The notes beneath the pieces are model-generated. The model saw nothing but the letters and a program-made list of their open reading frames with translations, made no database searches and was not told where the DNA came from. Shown here in pieces: positions 32,938-40,893 of a DNA stretch of 47,771 bases. Every line of letters starts with the position of its first letter. Positions within the stretch are counted from its first letter, which is position 1. The stretch spans positions 1 to 47,771 of the forward strand of contig JBKBQT010000025.1 of assembly GCA_046292445.1 (NCBI GenBank). Reading direction: 5' to 3'. A program made the position numbers and the translations under genes. This DNA is from CALIZF01 sp046292445 (lineage in GTDB: Bacteria; Pseudomonadota; Alphaproteobacteria; Rhodobacterales; Rhodobacteraceae).

Positions 32938-33126
32938 CAAAACCTCCCTCGATGCCTCGGACCTCGCCGGCGGCGCCGCACAGTGCAGTTGGGGCGAAGG
33001 CCGTGCGGCGGTCAACCCCCCACCGGCGCGGGCGGCGCGGATTCGCGCGCGCCGGGTTGACTATGGACCGCACGGCGCGGACGGTGCCGGCGGCGGCGGC
33101 CGCACCCGGCCGGGCGAGGGGCTGGG

Positions 33127-34047
33127 ATGCGCAAGGACAGGATGGATGCGGCCGGGGCGGCGGCGCTGGTGGGGCTCGCACTGCTGTTTGCGGGCAACCA
33201 GGTGTCGATCAAGGTCGTGAACGGCGGGTTCCAGCCGGTGTTCGCCGCCGCGCTGCGGTCGGTGCTGGCGGCGGCCTGCATCGTGCTGTGGATGCGAGCG
33301 CGGGGGATTTCGATGGCCATCGCGCCGGGGACGGTCCCCGTCGGCCTCTGGATGGGGGCGGCCTTCGCGGCGGAATTCGTCTGCCTCTACCTCGCGCTCG
33401 ACCACACGACGGTCACCCGGGCGACGGTGTTCATGTATACGATGCCCATGTGGCTGGCGGGGGCGGCGCATGTGCTCATCCCCGGCGAGCGGATCACGGC
33501 GCTCAAGGCCGGCGGGCTGGCGCTCGCCTTTGGCGGGATCGTGCTGGCGATGACCGACCGGGGCAGCGTGCCCGATGGGGCGGAGGCGACGCTGCTGGGC
33601 GACGGGCTCGCGATCCTGGCGGCGATGGGCTGGGCTGCCGTCGCGCTGCTGGCGCGGGCGGCGGGCGGGCGGGGCGTATCGCCGGAGATGCAGCTTTTGT
33701 GGATGGTGGTGGTCTCGGCGCCGATCCTGTTCCTGCTCGCGCCCGCCTTCGGGCCGTTCCTGCGCGGCCCCGGCGCGCTGGAAATCGGGGTGCTGCTGTT
33801 CCAGTCCTCGGTGATCGTGGCGGCCGGGTTCCTGGCGTGGTTCTGGCTGCTTGCGCGTTATCCGGCGGGGTCGGTCGCGAGTTTCGCCTTCCTGTCGCCG
33901 GTGTTCGGCATCGCGCTCGGCTGGGCGCTGCTGGGCGAGCCGGTGGGGCCGATGCTGCTGGCGGCCGGGGCGGCGGTGGCGGGGGGCCTTGTCCTCATCA
34001 ACTGGCCGAGGGCTCAGGTGCCGCAGAAGGTCAGCCCGACGACCTGA
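33127..34047 (+). CDS. EamA/DMT-family transporter
   Basis: A 306-residue inner-membrane protein with about ten helices in two EamA repeats, for example AALVGLALLFAGNQVSIKVV and, in the second half, SVASFAFLSPVFGIALGWALLGEP. DMT proteins usually export small metabolites; the substrate is unknown. GAGGGGCTGGG precedes the ATG. Its last 34 bases overlap the 3' end of the convergent selO gene, so the two coding sequences share DNA at their C-termini. Confidence 0.88.
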   Translation: MRKDRMDAAGAAALVGLALLFAGNQVSIKVVNGGFQPVFAAALRSVLAAACIVLWMRARGISMAIAPGTVPVGLWMGAAFAAEFVCLYLALDHTTVTRATVFMYTMPMWLAGAAHVLIPGERITALKAGGLALAFGGIVLAMTDRGSVPDGAEATLLGDGLAILAAMGWAAVALLARAAGGRGVSPEMQLLWMVVVSAPILFLLAPAFGPFLRGPGALEIGVLLFQSSVIVAAGFLAWFWLLARYPAGSVASFAFLSPVFGIALGWALLGEPVGPMLLAAGAAVAGGLVLINWPRAQVPQKVSPTT

Positions 34048-35411
34048 TCGGGCTCGGGCGGCAGGCGGAAGGCGCCGCCGCCGTCGAACGGGGTGGCCAG
34101 CGCGGCGTGCAGCGCGTCGAACGGCGCGCGGTCGCCGGCGACGGCCGCCGCGATCGCCGCTTCGATGCGGTGGTTGCGCGGGATGACGGCGGGGTTCACC
34201 CGGCGCATCGCCGCCTGCGCATCGGCAAGCGCCGTGCCTTCGGCGGCAAGCCGGGCGTGCCAGTCGGCAGCCCAGGTGTCGAAACCCGCCAGCCCCGGCC
34301 GTTCCCCCTCGGCCAGCGCGCGGAAGGTGACGGTGAAATCCGCCTCGCCCGCCGCCATCAGCGCCAGCAGGCGCTCGATCAACGCCCGGTCGCCGTCCTG
34401 CGCCGCCGCGAGCCCCAGCTTGGCGCGGAACCGGCCCAGCCATTCGGCCTCGTAAAGCGGGCCGAAGGCATGGACGGCCTCGGTCGCCGCGTCGATGGCG
34501 CGGCTGCGGTCCGCGTCGATCAGCGGCAGAAGGCAGGTCGCCAGTTGCGCCATGTTCCACACCGCGATCTGCGGCTGGTTGCCATAGGCGTAGCGGCCCT
34601 GATGGTCGATTGACGAGAACACCCGGGCCGGATGGTATGCGTCCATAAAGGCACAGGGGCCGTAGTCGATGGTGATCCCGCCGACATGGGCGTTGTCGGT
34701 GTTCATCACCCCGTGGATGAAGCCGAGCGCCATCCACTGCGCCACCAGCCGCGCCTGCGCGGCCACCGCGGCGCGCAGCAGGCCCAGCGCATCGCCCGCA
34801 TCGGGGTAGTGGCGCGCGATGACCATGTCCGTGAGCAGCCGCAGCGCCTCGGTATCGCCGCGGGCGGCGAAGAACTGGAACGTGCCGACGCGGATATGGC
34901 TCGAGGCCACCCGGGTGAGCACTGCGCCGGGCATCGGCCCCTCGCGCCAGACCGTCTCGCCGGTGGTGACGGCGGCGAGCGCCCGGGTCGTCGGCACGCC
35001 CAGCGCCGCCATGGTCTCGGAGACGAGATATTCGCGGATCACCGGGCCGAGCCAGGCCCGCCCGTCGCCCGCCCGGCTGAAGGGCGTGCGCCCGGCGCCC
35101 TTGAGCTGGATGTCCCAGCGCCGCCCGTCCGGCCCCACCACCTCGCCCAGAAGGATCGCCCGCCCGTCGCCGAGCTGCGGCACCCAGCCGCCGAACTGGT
35201 GCCCGGCATAGGCCTGGGCGATCGGCTCGGACCCTGTCGCGATGCGGTTGCCGGCGAGCAGCGCGGCGTCGAGCGAAGCCGGATCGAGGCCCATGGCGCG
35301 GGCGAGCGGTTCGTTGAGCGCAAAGAGCCGCGGGGCGGCCACCGGCGTCGGGGCCTGGCGGGCGTGGAACCGGTCCGGCAGGCGGGCATAGCTGTTGTCG
35401 AAGGCGATCAT
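34014..35411 (-). CDS. selO: Protein adenylyltransferase SelO
   Basis: SelO is a pseudokinase-fold enzyme that transfers AMP to Ser, Thr or Tyr of target proteins and has been linked to redox homeostasis. The 465-residue protein shows AYAGHQFGGWVPQLGDGRA (nucleotide loop), VMNTDNAHVGGITIDYGPCAFMD (residues 235-257, with metal ligands in NTDN and DYG), and the terminal TFCGT, with the conserved penultimate-region cysteine. Length is close to the bacterial norm of about 480. The ATG at 35411 begins the family sequence. The 3' end overlaps the EamA gene by 34 bases. Confidence 0.94.
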   Translation of the reverse strand: MIAFDNSYARLPDRFHARQAPTPVAAPRLFALNEPLARAMGLDPASLDAALLAGNRIATGSEPIAQAYAGHQFGGWVPQLGDGRAILLGEVVGPDGRRWDIQLKGAGRTPFSRAGDGRAWLGPVIREYLVSETMAALGVPTTRALAAVTTGETVWREGPMPGAVLTRVASSHIRVGTFQFFAARGDTEALRLLTDMVIARHYPDAGDALGLLRAAVAAQARLVAQWMALGFIHGVMNTDNAHVGGITIDYGPCAFMDAYHPARVFSSIDHQGRYAYGNQPQIAVWNMAQLATCLLPLIDADRSRAIDAATEAVHAFGPLYEAEWLGRFRAKLGLAAAQDGDRALIERLLALMAAGEADFTVTFRALAEGERPGLAGFDTWAADWHARLAAEGTALADAQAAMRRVNPAVIPRNHRIEAAIAAAVAGDRAPFDALHAALATPFDGGGAFRLPPEPDQVVGLTFCGT

Positions 35412-35446
35412 GGCGTGTCCTTCCGGGGCCTCGTGCGGATGGATGG

Positions 35447-35500
35447 CCCCGGGGGTTTCACACCCCCGGACCCCCGTGGGATATTTGGGCCAGCCTGAAG
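35447..35500 (-). repeat. Dispersed repeat copy upstream of selO
   Basis: On the minus strand it reads CTTCAGGCTGGCCCAAATAT, then CCCACGGGGGTCC, then a hairpin CCGGGGGT/ACCCCCGG with a 5-base loop. It lies about 130 bases after the nucleoside hydrolase stop and 36 bases before the selO start, so it could end the hydrolase transcript ahead of selO. Confidence 0.7.
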
Positions 35501-35627
35501 GCCGGGGGAAGGGGCGCAGGGCGAATGGACGTCGGGCGCGTGCGGGCGGTCTGCTGGGGGGGGGCGCTCTGTCCGCGCTGGTCCGTCCGCGCTGGTCCGT
35601 CCGGGCCGGGCGCGCCGGGCGGCGGGA

Positions 35628-36566
35628 TCAGAGCCGGGCGAGGCGTTCGGTGAGCAGGGCGAAATACCCGGCAGCGTCCACCCCGCCGAGGAAGAGCGCA
35701 TTCGCGGGGCGGCCCGAGACGCGCCACCAGTCGGCGACCGTCATGCCGCGGGTGAATTCGCCGGCGAGCTCGATCTCGACGTTGATCTCGCGCCCGGTGA
35801 AGAGTTCTGGCGCGAGGAGCCAGGCTATCGTGCCCGGATCGTGCAGCGGGGCGCCGAGGCTGCCGTATTTCTCCTTGTCGAAGCGTTCGAAGAAATTGCA
35901 CCAGCCGGCGACGGCATGGCCCACGGGCGTGCCGAGGGCGCGCAGCGCCTCGAGCCAGGCGGCGGAGGTCAGCGCCTTGTGCGTGACGTCGAGCGGGACG
36001 ACGGTGAGGGGCACGCCGGCGCGGAACACGGTGCGGGCGGCCTCGGGGTCCACGTAGATGTTGAACTCGGCTGCCGGGGTGATGTTGCCCACCTCGAAAT
36101 AGGCGCCGCCCATCAGGACGATCCGCGCGATGCGCGGGGCGATGTCGGGCGCGCGCTCCAGCGCCGTCGCGATGTTGGTCAGCGGGCCGACGGGGCAGAG
36201 CATTACGGTGCCCGGCGCCTCGCGCCGCAGCGTGTCGATGAGGAAATCGACCGCATGGGCGGCCTGCAGCGGCATCGTCGGCTCGGGCAGGTCGGCGCCG
36301 TCGAGCCCGGTCTTGCCGTGGACATGTTCGGCCGTGACCAGACGCCCCGCCACGGGGCGGTCGCAGCCGGCAAAGACCGGCACATCCGGGCGGCGCGCAA
36401 GCTCGCAGACGATGCGGGCGTTGCGGGTGGTCAGCGGCAGCGGCACGTTGCCGGCGACGCAGGTGATGCCGAGCAGGTCGATCTCGGGCGAGGCGAGGGC
36501 GAGCAGGATCGCCACCGCGTCGTCCTGGCCGGGGTCGGTGTCGATGATGATCTTGTGGCGCGTCAT
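35628..36566 (-). CDS. Inosine/uridine-preferring nucleoside hydrolase
   Basis: The 312-residue enzyme hydrolyses ribonucleosides to base and ribose. The calcium-binding N-terminal motif DTDPGQDDA (residues 9-17) is intact. VLMGGAYFEVGNITPAAEFNIYVDPEAA matches the family signature, with the active-site NxxxDPEAA. TPVGHAV and PLHDP supply later conserved residues. The start at 36566 follows AAGAGG; the frame beyond it is non-homologous. It faces uraH on the same strand and belongs to the purine-degradation cluster, feeding bases toward urate. Substrate preference among purine and pyrimidine nucleosides is not certain. Confidence 0.93.
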   Translation of the reverse strand: MTRHKIIIDTDPGQDDAVAILLALASPEIDLLGITCVAGNVPLPLTTRNARIVCELARRPDVPVFAGCDRPVAGRLVTAEHVHGKTGLDGADLPEPTMPLQAAHAVDFLIDTLRREAPGTVMLCPVGPLTNIATALERAPDIAPRIARIVLMGGAYFEVGNITPAAEFNIYVDPEAARTVFRAGVPLTVVPLDVTHKALTSAAWLEALRALGTPVGHAVAGWCNFFERFDKEKYGSLGAPLHDPGTIAWLLAPELFTGREINVEIELAGEFTRGMTVADWWRVSGRPANALFLGGVDAAGYFALLTERLARL

Positions 36567-36713
36567 GCGTATGCCTCTTGCTTGTGCCGCCGGTGTCCTA
36601 CCGGGCGCGGCCATCGGGTGCAGGAAAGGCCAGCCGGTGCCTGCTGGCAATGCCTCCTGCGCGCGGGCCCCGCGCGGAAGGCGCCCGTTGCGCGGGCGTG
36701 CGGGCCTTGCCGG

Positions 36714-37067
36714 TCAGCTTCCCCGGTAAGTCGCGTAACCGAAGGGCGAGAGCAGCAGCGGGACATGGTAGTGCTGCCCCGCCGCAAGGCCGACGCGGAT
36801 CGGGATTTCGTCAAGGAACGGGGGGTCTTCGCCGGTCAGGCCCGTGCGGCGCAGATAGTCGCCGGCGCAGAACACCAGTTCGTAGGTGCCCGCGGTCAGC
36901 GCATCGCCGGCCAGCAGCGGGGCATCGGTGCGGCCGTCGGCGTTGGTCACCGCTTCGGCGATCCGGCTGCGGTTCTGGCCGTCGAGGCGGTCAAGCGTGA
37001 TGCGCATGCCTGCCGCGGGGCGGCCGCGGGCGGTGTCGAGGACATGGGTCGAAAGCCTTCCTGTCAT
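36714..37067 (-). CDS. uraH: 5-hydroxyisourate hydrolase
   Basis: UraH (transthyretin-like) hydrolyses 5-hydroxyisourate, the first product of urate oxidation, to OHCU. The 117-residue protein has the N-terminal STHVLDTARGRPA with the catalytic His8, the middle ITLDRLDG and FLDEIPIRVGL, and HYHVPLLLSPFGYATYRGS. The terminal YRGS tetrapeptide distinguishes the hydrolase from true transthyretin. Length is typical. AAGGAAAGG precedes the ATG at 37067. It is divergent from the puuE-uraD gene, and a 228-base control region lies between. Confidence 0.96.
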   Translation of the reverse strand: MTGRLSTHVLDTARGRPAAGMRITLDRLDGQNRSRIAEAVTNADGRTDAPLLAGDALTAGTYELVFCAGDYLRRTGLTGEDPPFLDEIPIRVGLAAGQHYHVPLLLSPFGYATYRGS

Positions 37068-37295
37068 GCGCCTTTCCTTCATGCTGCGTCGCCACCCTGC
37101 CGCAGTCGCTGGCCGAAGGCGAGGGGGGCTTGCAATTGGCCCCGCACCCCTGCGACGATCCCGGCGGAGGGTCGCGCCGCGACGCCGGTCCGGGGGATGA
37201 CCGGGGCGGCGGCGTGCCGGAACGCACCGATCCGCAGGGCCGCCCGCACCCGGGCGGTCGTGCCCAAGCCGCCACAGGAGGGCGCCCCGACCGCC

Positions 37296-38714
37296 ATGCA
37301 CCGCTATCCGCGCGACCTGACAGGCTATGGCGCGAACCCGCCCGATCCCCGCTGGCCCGGGGGCGCGCGGGTCGCGGTGAGCCTCGTGCTGAATTTCGAG
37401 GAGGGGGGGGAGAATTCCATTCTCCACGGCGATGCCGCCTCCGAGGCGTTTCTGAGCGACATCGCCGGCGCCCAGCCATGGCCGGGGATGCGGCACTGGA
37501 ACATGGAATCGCTTTACGATTACGGCGCGCGGGCGGGGTTCTGGCGGCTGCACCGGCTCTTCACCGGGCGCGGCCTGCCGGTGACGGTCTTTGGCGTGGC
37601 GACCGCGCTCGCGCGCGCGCCCGAGCAGGTGGCCGCGATGCGGGCGGCGGGGTGGGAGATCGCGTCCCACGGGCTCAAGTGGATCGACCACCGCGACATG
37701 GATGAGGCGGCCGAGTCGGCGGCCATCGCCGCGGCGATCCGGCTGCACACCACGGTGACGGGGGCGCCGCCGCGCGGCTGGTATACCGGGCGGTGTTCGG
37801 CAAACACCGTCCGGCTGACCGCCGCGACCGGCGCCTTCGACTGGATCAGCGACGCCTATGACGACGACCTGCCCTACTGGATCGGGGCCGGCGCGCGGGA
37901 TCAGCTGATGATCCCCTATACGCTCGAGGCGAACGACATGCGCTTTGCCACCGCGCCGGGTTATGTCACGGGGGATCAGTTCGGCGACTACCTGTGCGAC
38001 ACTTTCGATGTGCTTCTTGCCGAAGGGGGGCGGATGTTCTCGGTCGGCCTGCACTGCCGCCTCGTCGGCCGGCCCGGCAAGATCGCGGGGCTCATCCGGT
38101 TCCTCGACCACGTCCGCCAGCGCGGCGGCGCCTGGTTCGCAACCCGGGGCGAGATCGCCGCGCACTGGGCGCGCGAACACCCCCCCGTCCGGCGCGAGCG
38201 GCCCTCGATGCTGGGCCGCGACGCCTTCGTGGCGCGGTTCGGCGGGGTGTTCGAGCATTCGCCCTGGGTGGCCGAACGGGCCTGGGCGCTCGAACTCGGG
38301 CCGGCGCATGACACGGCAACGGGGCTGCACAGCGCGCTTTGCCGGGCGTTCCGCAGCGCCGCGCCCGAGGAAAGGCGCGCCGTCCTCAGGGCCCATCCCG
38401 ACCTTGCGGGCAAACTCGCCGCCGCCCGGCGCCTGACGCCCGACAGCACGGCCGAGCAGGCATCGGCCGCGCTCGATGCGCTGACCGACGCCGAGCGCGC
38501 CGAATTCGAACGTCTGAACGCCGCCTATACCGCCCGGCACGGCTTTCCCTTCATCATAGCGGTGCGCGACCATTCGAAGGACACGATCCTGCGCGCCTTC
38601 CACAGCCGGATCGGGAACGATCCGCAGGCCGAATTCGCCGCCGCCTGCGCCCAGGTCGAACGGATCGCCGAACTGCGGCTGCGCGCGCTCCTCCCGCATG
38701 AGCCGGGCCGATGA
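37296..38714 (+). CDS. puuE: PuuE-type allantoinase fused to OHCU decarboxylase
   Basis: The 472-residue protein joins two urate-pathway modules. Residues about 1-300 form a polysaccharide-deacetylase-fold domain like PuuE (VAVSLVLNFEEGGENS, WNMESLYDYGARAGFWRL, GWEIASHGLKWIDH), which opens allantoin to allantoate without metal. Residues about 305-470 form the UraD domain (FVARFGGVFEHSPWVAERAW, RAHPDLAGKLA, and YTARHGFPFIIAVRDHSKDTIL) that decarboxylates OHCU to (S)-allantoin. AGGAGG lies about 15 bases upstream, rather far from the ATG at 37296, so the start is not certain. Such fusions are known. The next gene overlaps in an ATGA. Confidence 0.94.
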   Translation: MHRYPRDLTGYGANPPDPRWPGGARVAVSLVLNFEEGGENSILHGDAASEAFLSDIAGAQPWPGMRHWNMESLYDYGARAGFWRLHRLFTGRGLPVTVFGVATALARAPEQVAAMRAAGWEIASHGLKWIDHRDMDEAAESAAIAAAIRLHTTVTGAPPRGWYTGRCSANTVRLTAATGAFDWISDAYDDDLPYWIGAGARDQLMIPYTLEANDMRFATAPGYVTGDQFGDYLCDTFDVLLAEGGRMFSVGLHCRLVGRPGKIAGLIRFLDHVRQRGGAWFATRGEIAAHWAREHPPVRRERPSMLGRDAFVARFGGVFEHSPWVAERAWALELGPAHDTATGLHSALCRAFRSAAPEERRAVLRAHPDLAGKLAAARRLTPDSTAEQASAALDALTDAERAEFERLNAAYTARHGFPFIIAVRDHSKDTILRAFHSRIGNDPQAEFAAACAQVERIAELRLRALLPHEPGR

Positions 38715-39553
38715 CGCCGTATTACGCCCCGCCCGGCGGGCTGCCGCCGCAGACCGCGCTGCACACCGGCCGGGCCGTGTTCACCGAATCCTACGCGGTG
38801 ATCCCGCGCGGCTGTTTTTCGGATATCGTCACGTCATCCCTGCCGGGCTGGCACGGCACGCGCCTTTGGATGATCGCCCGGCCGATGAGCGGGTTTTCCG
38901 AGACCTTCAGCCACTACGTGATGGAGCTCGCCCCCGGCGGCGGATCGGACGCGCCCGAACCGGACGAGCGGGCGCAGGGCGTCCTCTTCGTCACCGGCGG
39001 CAGTCCGACGCTGAGCATCGCCGATGCGGCCCATCCGCTCGCCCCCGGCAGTTACGCCTACCTCCCGCCCGGCCTGCCCTGGCGCCTTGCCAACCGCGGG
39101 GCCGAACCCGCCCGGTTCCACTGGATCCGCAAGCACTGGCAGCCCGCCCCGGGCCTCCGGCCGCCGCGGGCCTTCGTCTCCGCCGACCGCGACATCGCGC
39201 CGACCCCGATGCCCGGGACCGAAGGCCGCTGGGCCACCACCCGCTTCGTCGATCCGGCCGACCTTGCCCATGACATGCATGTGAACATCGTCACCTTCCT
39301 GCCCGGCGGCCTCATCCCCTTCGAAGAGACGCATGTGATGGAACACGGGCTCTACGTGCTCGAGGGCAAGGCGGTCTACCGCCTCAACCGCGACTGGGTC
39401 GAGGTCGAGGCGGGCGACTACATGTGGCTGCGCGCCTATTGCCCGCAGGCCTGCTATGCCGGCGGCCCCGGCCCCTTCCGCTACCTGCTCTACAAGGATG
39501 TCAACCGCCACGCCGCGCTCGGCGGGCCCTTCAGCCCCGGATATCGCCCCTGA
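38711..39553 (+). CDS. allE: (S)-ureidoglycine aminohydrolase
   Basis: The 280-residue bicupin removes ammonia from (S)-ureidoglycine to give (S)-ureidoglycolate. YYAPPGGLPPQTALHTGRAVFTESYAVIP is a typical start. The manganese cupin is in the C-terminal half: FEETHVMEHGLYVLEGKAVYRL supplies His and Glu ligands, then GDYMWLRAYCPQACYAGG. Its partner allantoate amidohydrolase, which makes ureidoglycine, is not in this window. It overlaps the puuE-uraD gene by four bases, so it is translated from the same message. Confidence 0.93.
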   Translation: MTPYYAPPGGLPPQTALHTGRAVFTESYAVIPRGCFSDIVTSSLPGWHGTRLWMIARPMSGFSETFSHYVMELAPGGGSDAPEPDERAQGVLFVTGGSPTLSIADAAHPLAPGSYAYLPPGLPWRLANRGAEPARFHWIRKHWQPAPGLRPPRAFVSADRDIAPTPMPGTEGRWATTRFVDPADLAHDMHVNIVTFLPGGLIPFEETHVMEHGLYVLEGKAVYRLNRDWVEVEAGDYMWLRAYCPQACYAGGPGPFRYLLYKDVNRHAALGGPFSPGYRP

Positions 39554-39559
39554 TTTCTT

Positions 39560-39606
39560 CTGTCTTCAGATATCCCGCGGGGGGCCCGGGGGGTGCGGCC
39601 CGCCCC
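39560..39606 (+). repeat. Degenerate dispersed repeat between allE and allA
   Basis: CTGTCTTCAGATATCCCGCGGG followed by runs of G and C resembles the family in its CTTCAG and ATATCCC parts but has lost the CTGGCCCAA linker. It lies inside an operon rather than at its end, 7 bases after the allE stop and 30 bases before allA. ATCCCGCGGGG is shared with 15971-15981. Confidence 0.45.
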
Positions 39607-39635
39607 GGTTCCGCCGCGCAGGACAGGCGACCGGC

Positions 39636-40124
39636 ATGACTCCGATCCGCCCCGCCCCGCTGAGCGCCGCCGCTTTCGCGCCGTTCGGCGACGTCCTCGA
39701 CGCCACCGGCCCCTACCGGCTCATCAACGACGGCGCCTGCCGCCGGCACCACGACCGGGCGCGGCTCGATTTCGCGGGCGGGCGTGCGGGCATTTCGGTG
39801 TTCGAGGCACAGCCCCGCCCCCTGCCCTACCGCTTCGACCTGCTCGAACGCCACCCCGAGGGCAGCCAGGCCTTCATCCCGATGACCGCGCATCCCTTCC
39901 TCGTCATCGTCGCGCCGGACGCGGGCGGCCGGCCCGGGGCGCCCTGCGCCTTTGTCACGGACGGCGCGCAGGGGATCAACCTGCATCGCGGCACCTGGCA
40001 CGGCGTGCTCACGCCGCTGCACGCACCGGGCCTTTTTGCCGTGGTGGACCGGATCGGGCCGGGCACAAACCTCGAGGAATACCGCCACCCCCTGCCCTGG
40101 ACCGTCGCCGCGCTCAGCGGATGA
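39636..40124 (+). CDS. allA: Ureidoglycolate lyase
   Basis: AllA splits (S)-ureidoglycolate into glyoxylate and urea, the last step of this route. The 162-residue cupin-type protein starts IRPAPLSAAAFAPFGDVLDA, has LLERHPEGSQAFIPMTAHPFLVIVAPD, and contains the HRGTWHGVLTPL block with the active-site His. Glyoxylate could enter central metabolism together with products of the ethylmalonyl-CoA pathway. Its last 11 bases overlap the convergent DUF1194 gene. A dispersed repeat separates it from allE. Confidence 0.95.
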   Translation: MTPIRPAPLSAAAFAPFGDVLDATGPYRLINDGACRRHHDRARLDFAGGRAGISVFEAQPRPLPYRFDLLERHPEGSQAFIPMTAHPFLVIVAPDAGGRPGAPCAFVTDGAQGINLHRGTWHGVLTPLHAPGLFAVVDRIGPGTNLEEYRHPLPWTVAALSG

Positions 40125-40830
40125 CCGGACCGACCGGCGCAAGGCCCGGTGCCGCGCCGTGCACCTGCTCGACCAGTTCGCGATAGAGCTTGCGGCGGAA
40201 CGCTTCGGGGAAATCGCGATGCGTGCGGGCGAATTCGACAAAGGCGGCGGGGCCGCGGATCACCTCGCGCTCGTAATACCGGGCGATGTCGCTTTCATGC
40301 CCTCCGATGGCGAGGCCGTTGACCGTGATTCCCGCCCAGTCCCCGCGCGCATGGACCGACCCCGGATCGGGTCCGACATTGCTCCGCCCGTCGCCCGATA
40401 CATCGAGCGTGAGCGCGGCGCAGCCCGGTGCCTGCCGCAGCAGCGCCCGCCCGGCGGCAAGCGCGGCGCCAAGGCCGGTGGCCTGCGCGCGCGGGTCGCG
40501 CCGATGCGCGGCGATGCGTGCCATCACCGCGTCGATGTCGCCGGTGGATCGGATCACCGTCCAGGGCACGCCGATATCCTGATGCTCCGGCCCGCTCCAT
40601 TCGTAGAGCGCGAGCGCCACGGCACCGGACGGGTCGAGCAGGGCGGCGCGGATGCCCTCGTCGGCGAGCGCAGCGAGGATGCCGTCGATCTGGATGCGGT
40701 AATCGTTGCGATCGACCGAGCGCGACACGTCGAAGGCCAGCGCCAGCGCAAGGCGGCAGGGCGCCTGCGCGGCGGCGGGCGTCAGGGCGGGCGTCAGGCC
40801 GAGGGCGAACAGAAGGGCGATCCAGCGCAC
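40114..40830 (-). CDS. DUF1194 exported von Willebrand-like protein
   Basis: The 238-residue product has a Sec signal peptide (MRWIALLFALGLTPALTPAAAQA) and should be periplasmic. A von Willebrand factor A-like fold is suggested by the MIDAS-type DVSRS at 34-38 and by LDVSGDGRSNVG further on. RYYEREVIRGPAAFVEFA near the end is typical of DUF1194. The family's function is unknown; it may bind a metal and a protein partner. It overlaps the 3' end of the convergent allA by 11 bases. Confidence 0.88.
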   Translation of the reverse strand: MRWIALLFALGLTPALTPAAAQAPCRLALALAFDVSRSVDRNDYRIQIDGILAALADEGIRAALLDPSGAVALALYEWSGPEHQDIGVPWTVIRSTGDIDAVMARIAAHRRDPRAQATGLGAALAAGRALLRQAPGCAALTLDVSGDGRSNVGPDPGSVHARGDWAGITVNGLAIGGHESDIARYYEREVIRGPAAFVEFARTHRDFPEAFRRKLYRELVEQVHGAAPGLAPVGPVIR

Positions 40831-40893
40831 CGCGGAAGGCTAGCAGGCCGGCGGCCGCCTGTCCTGCGCGGCGTGATGCCGGCCCGGCGGGCG

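Noticed and set aside
29992..33060. A 1022-codon plus-strand open frame
   Set aside because: It is antisense to rnr, DUF6455 and bactofilin genes that have clear motifs and ribosome binding sites.
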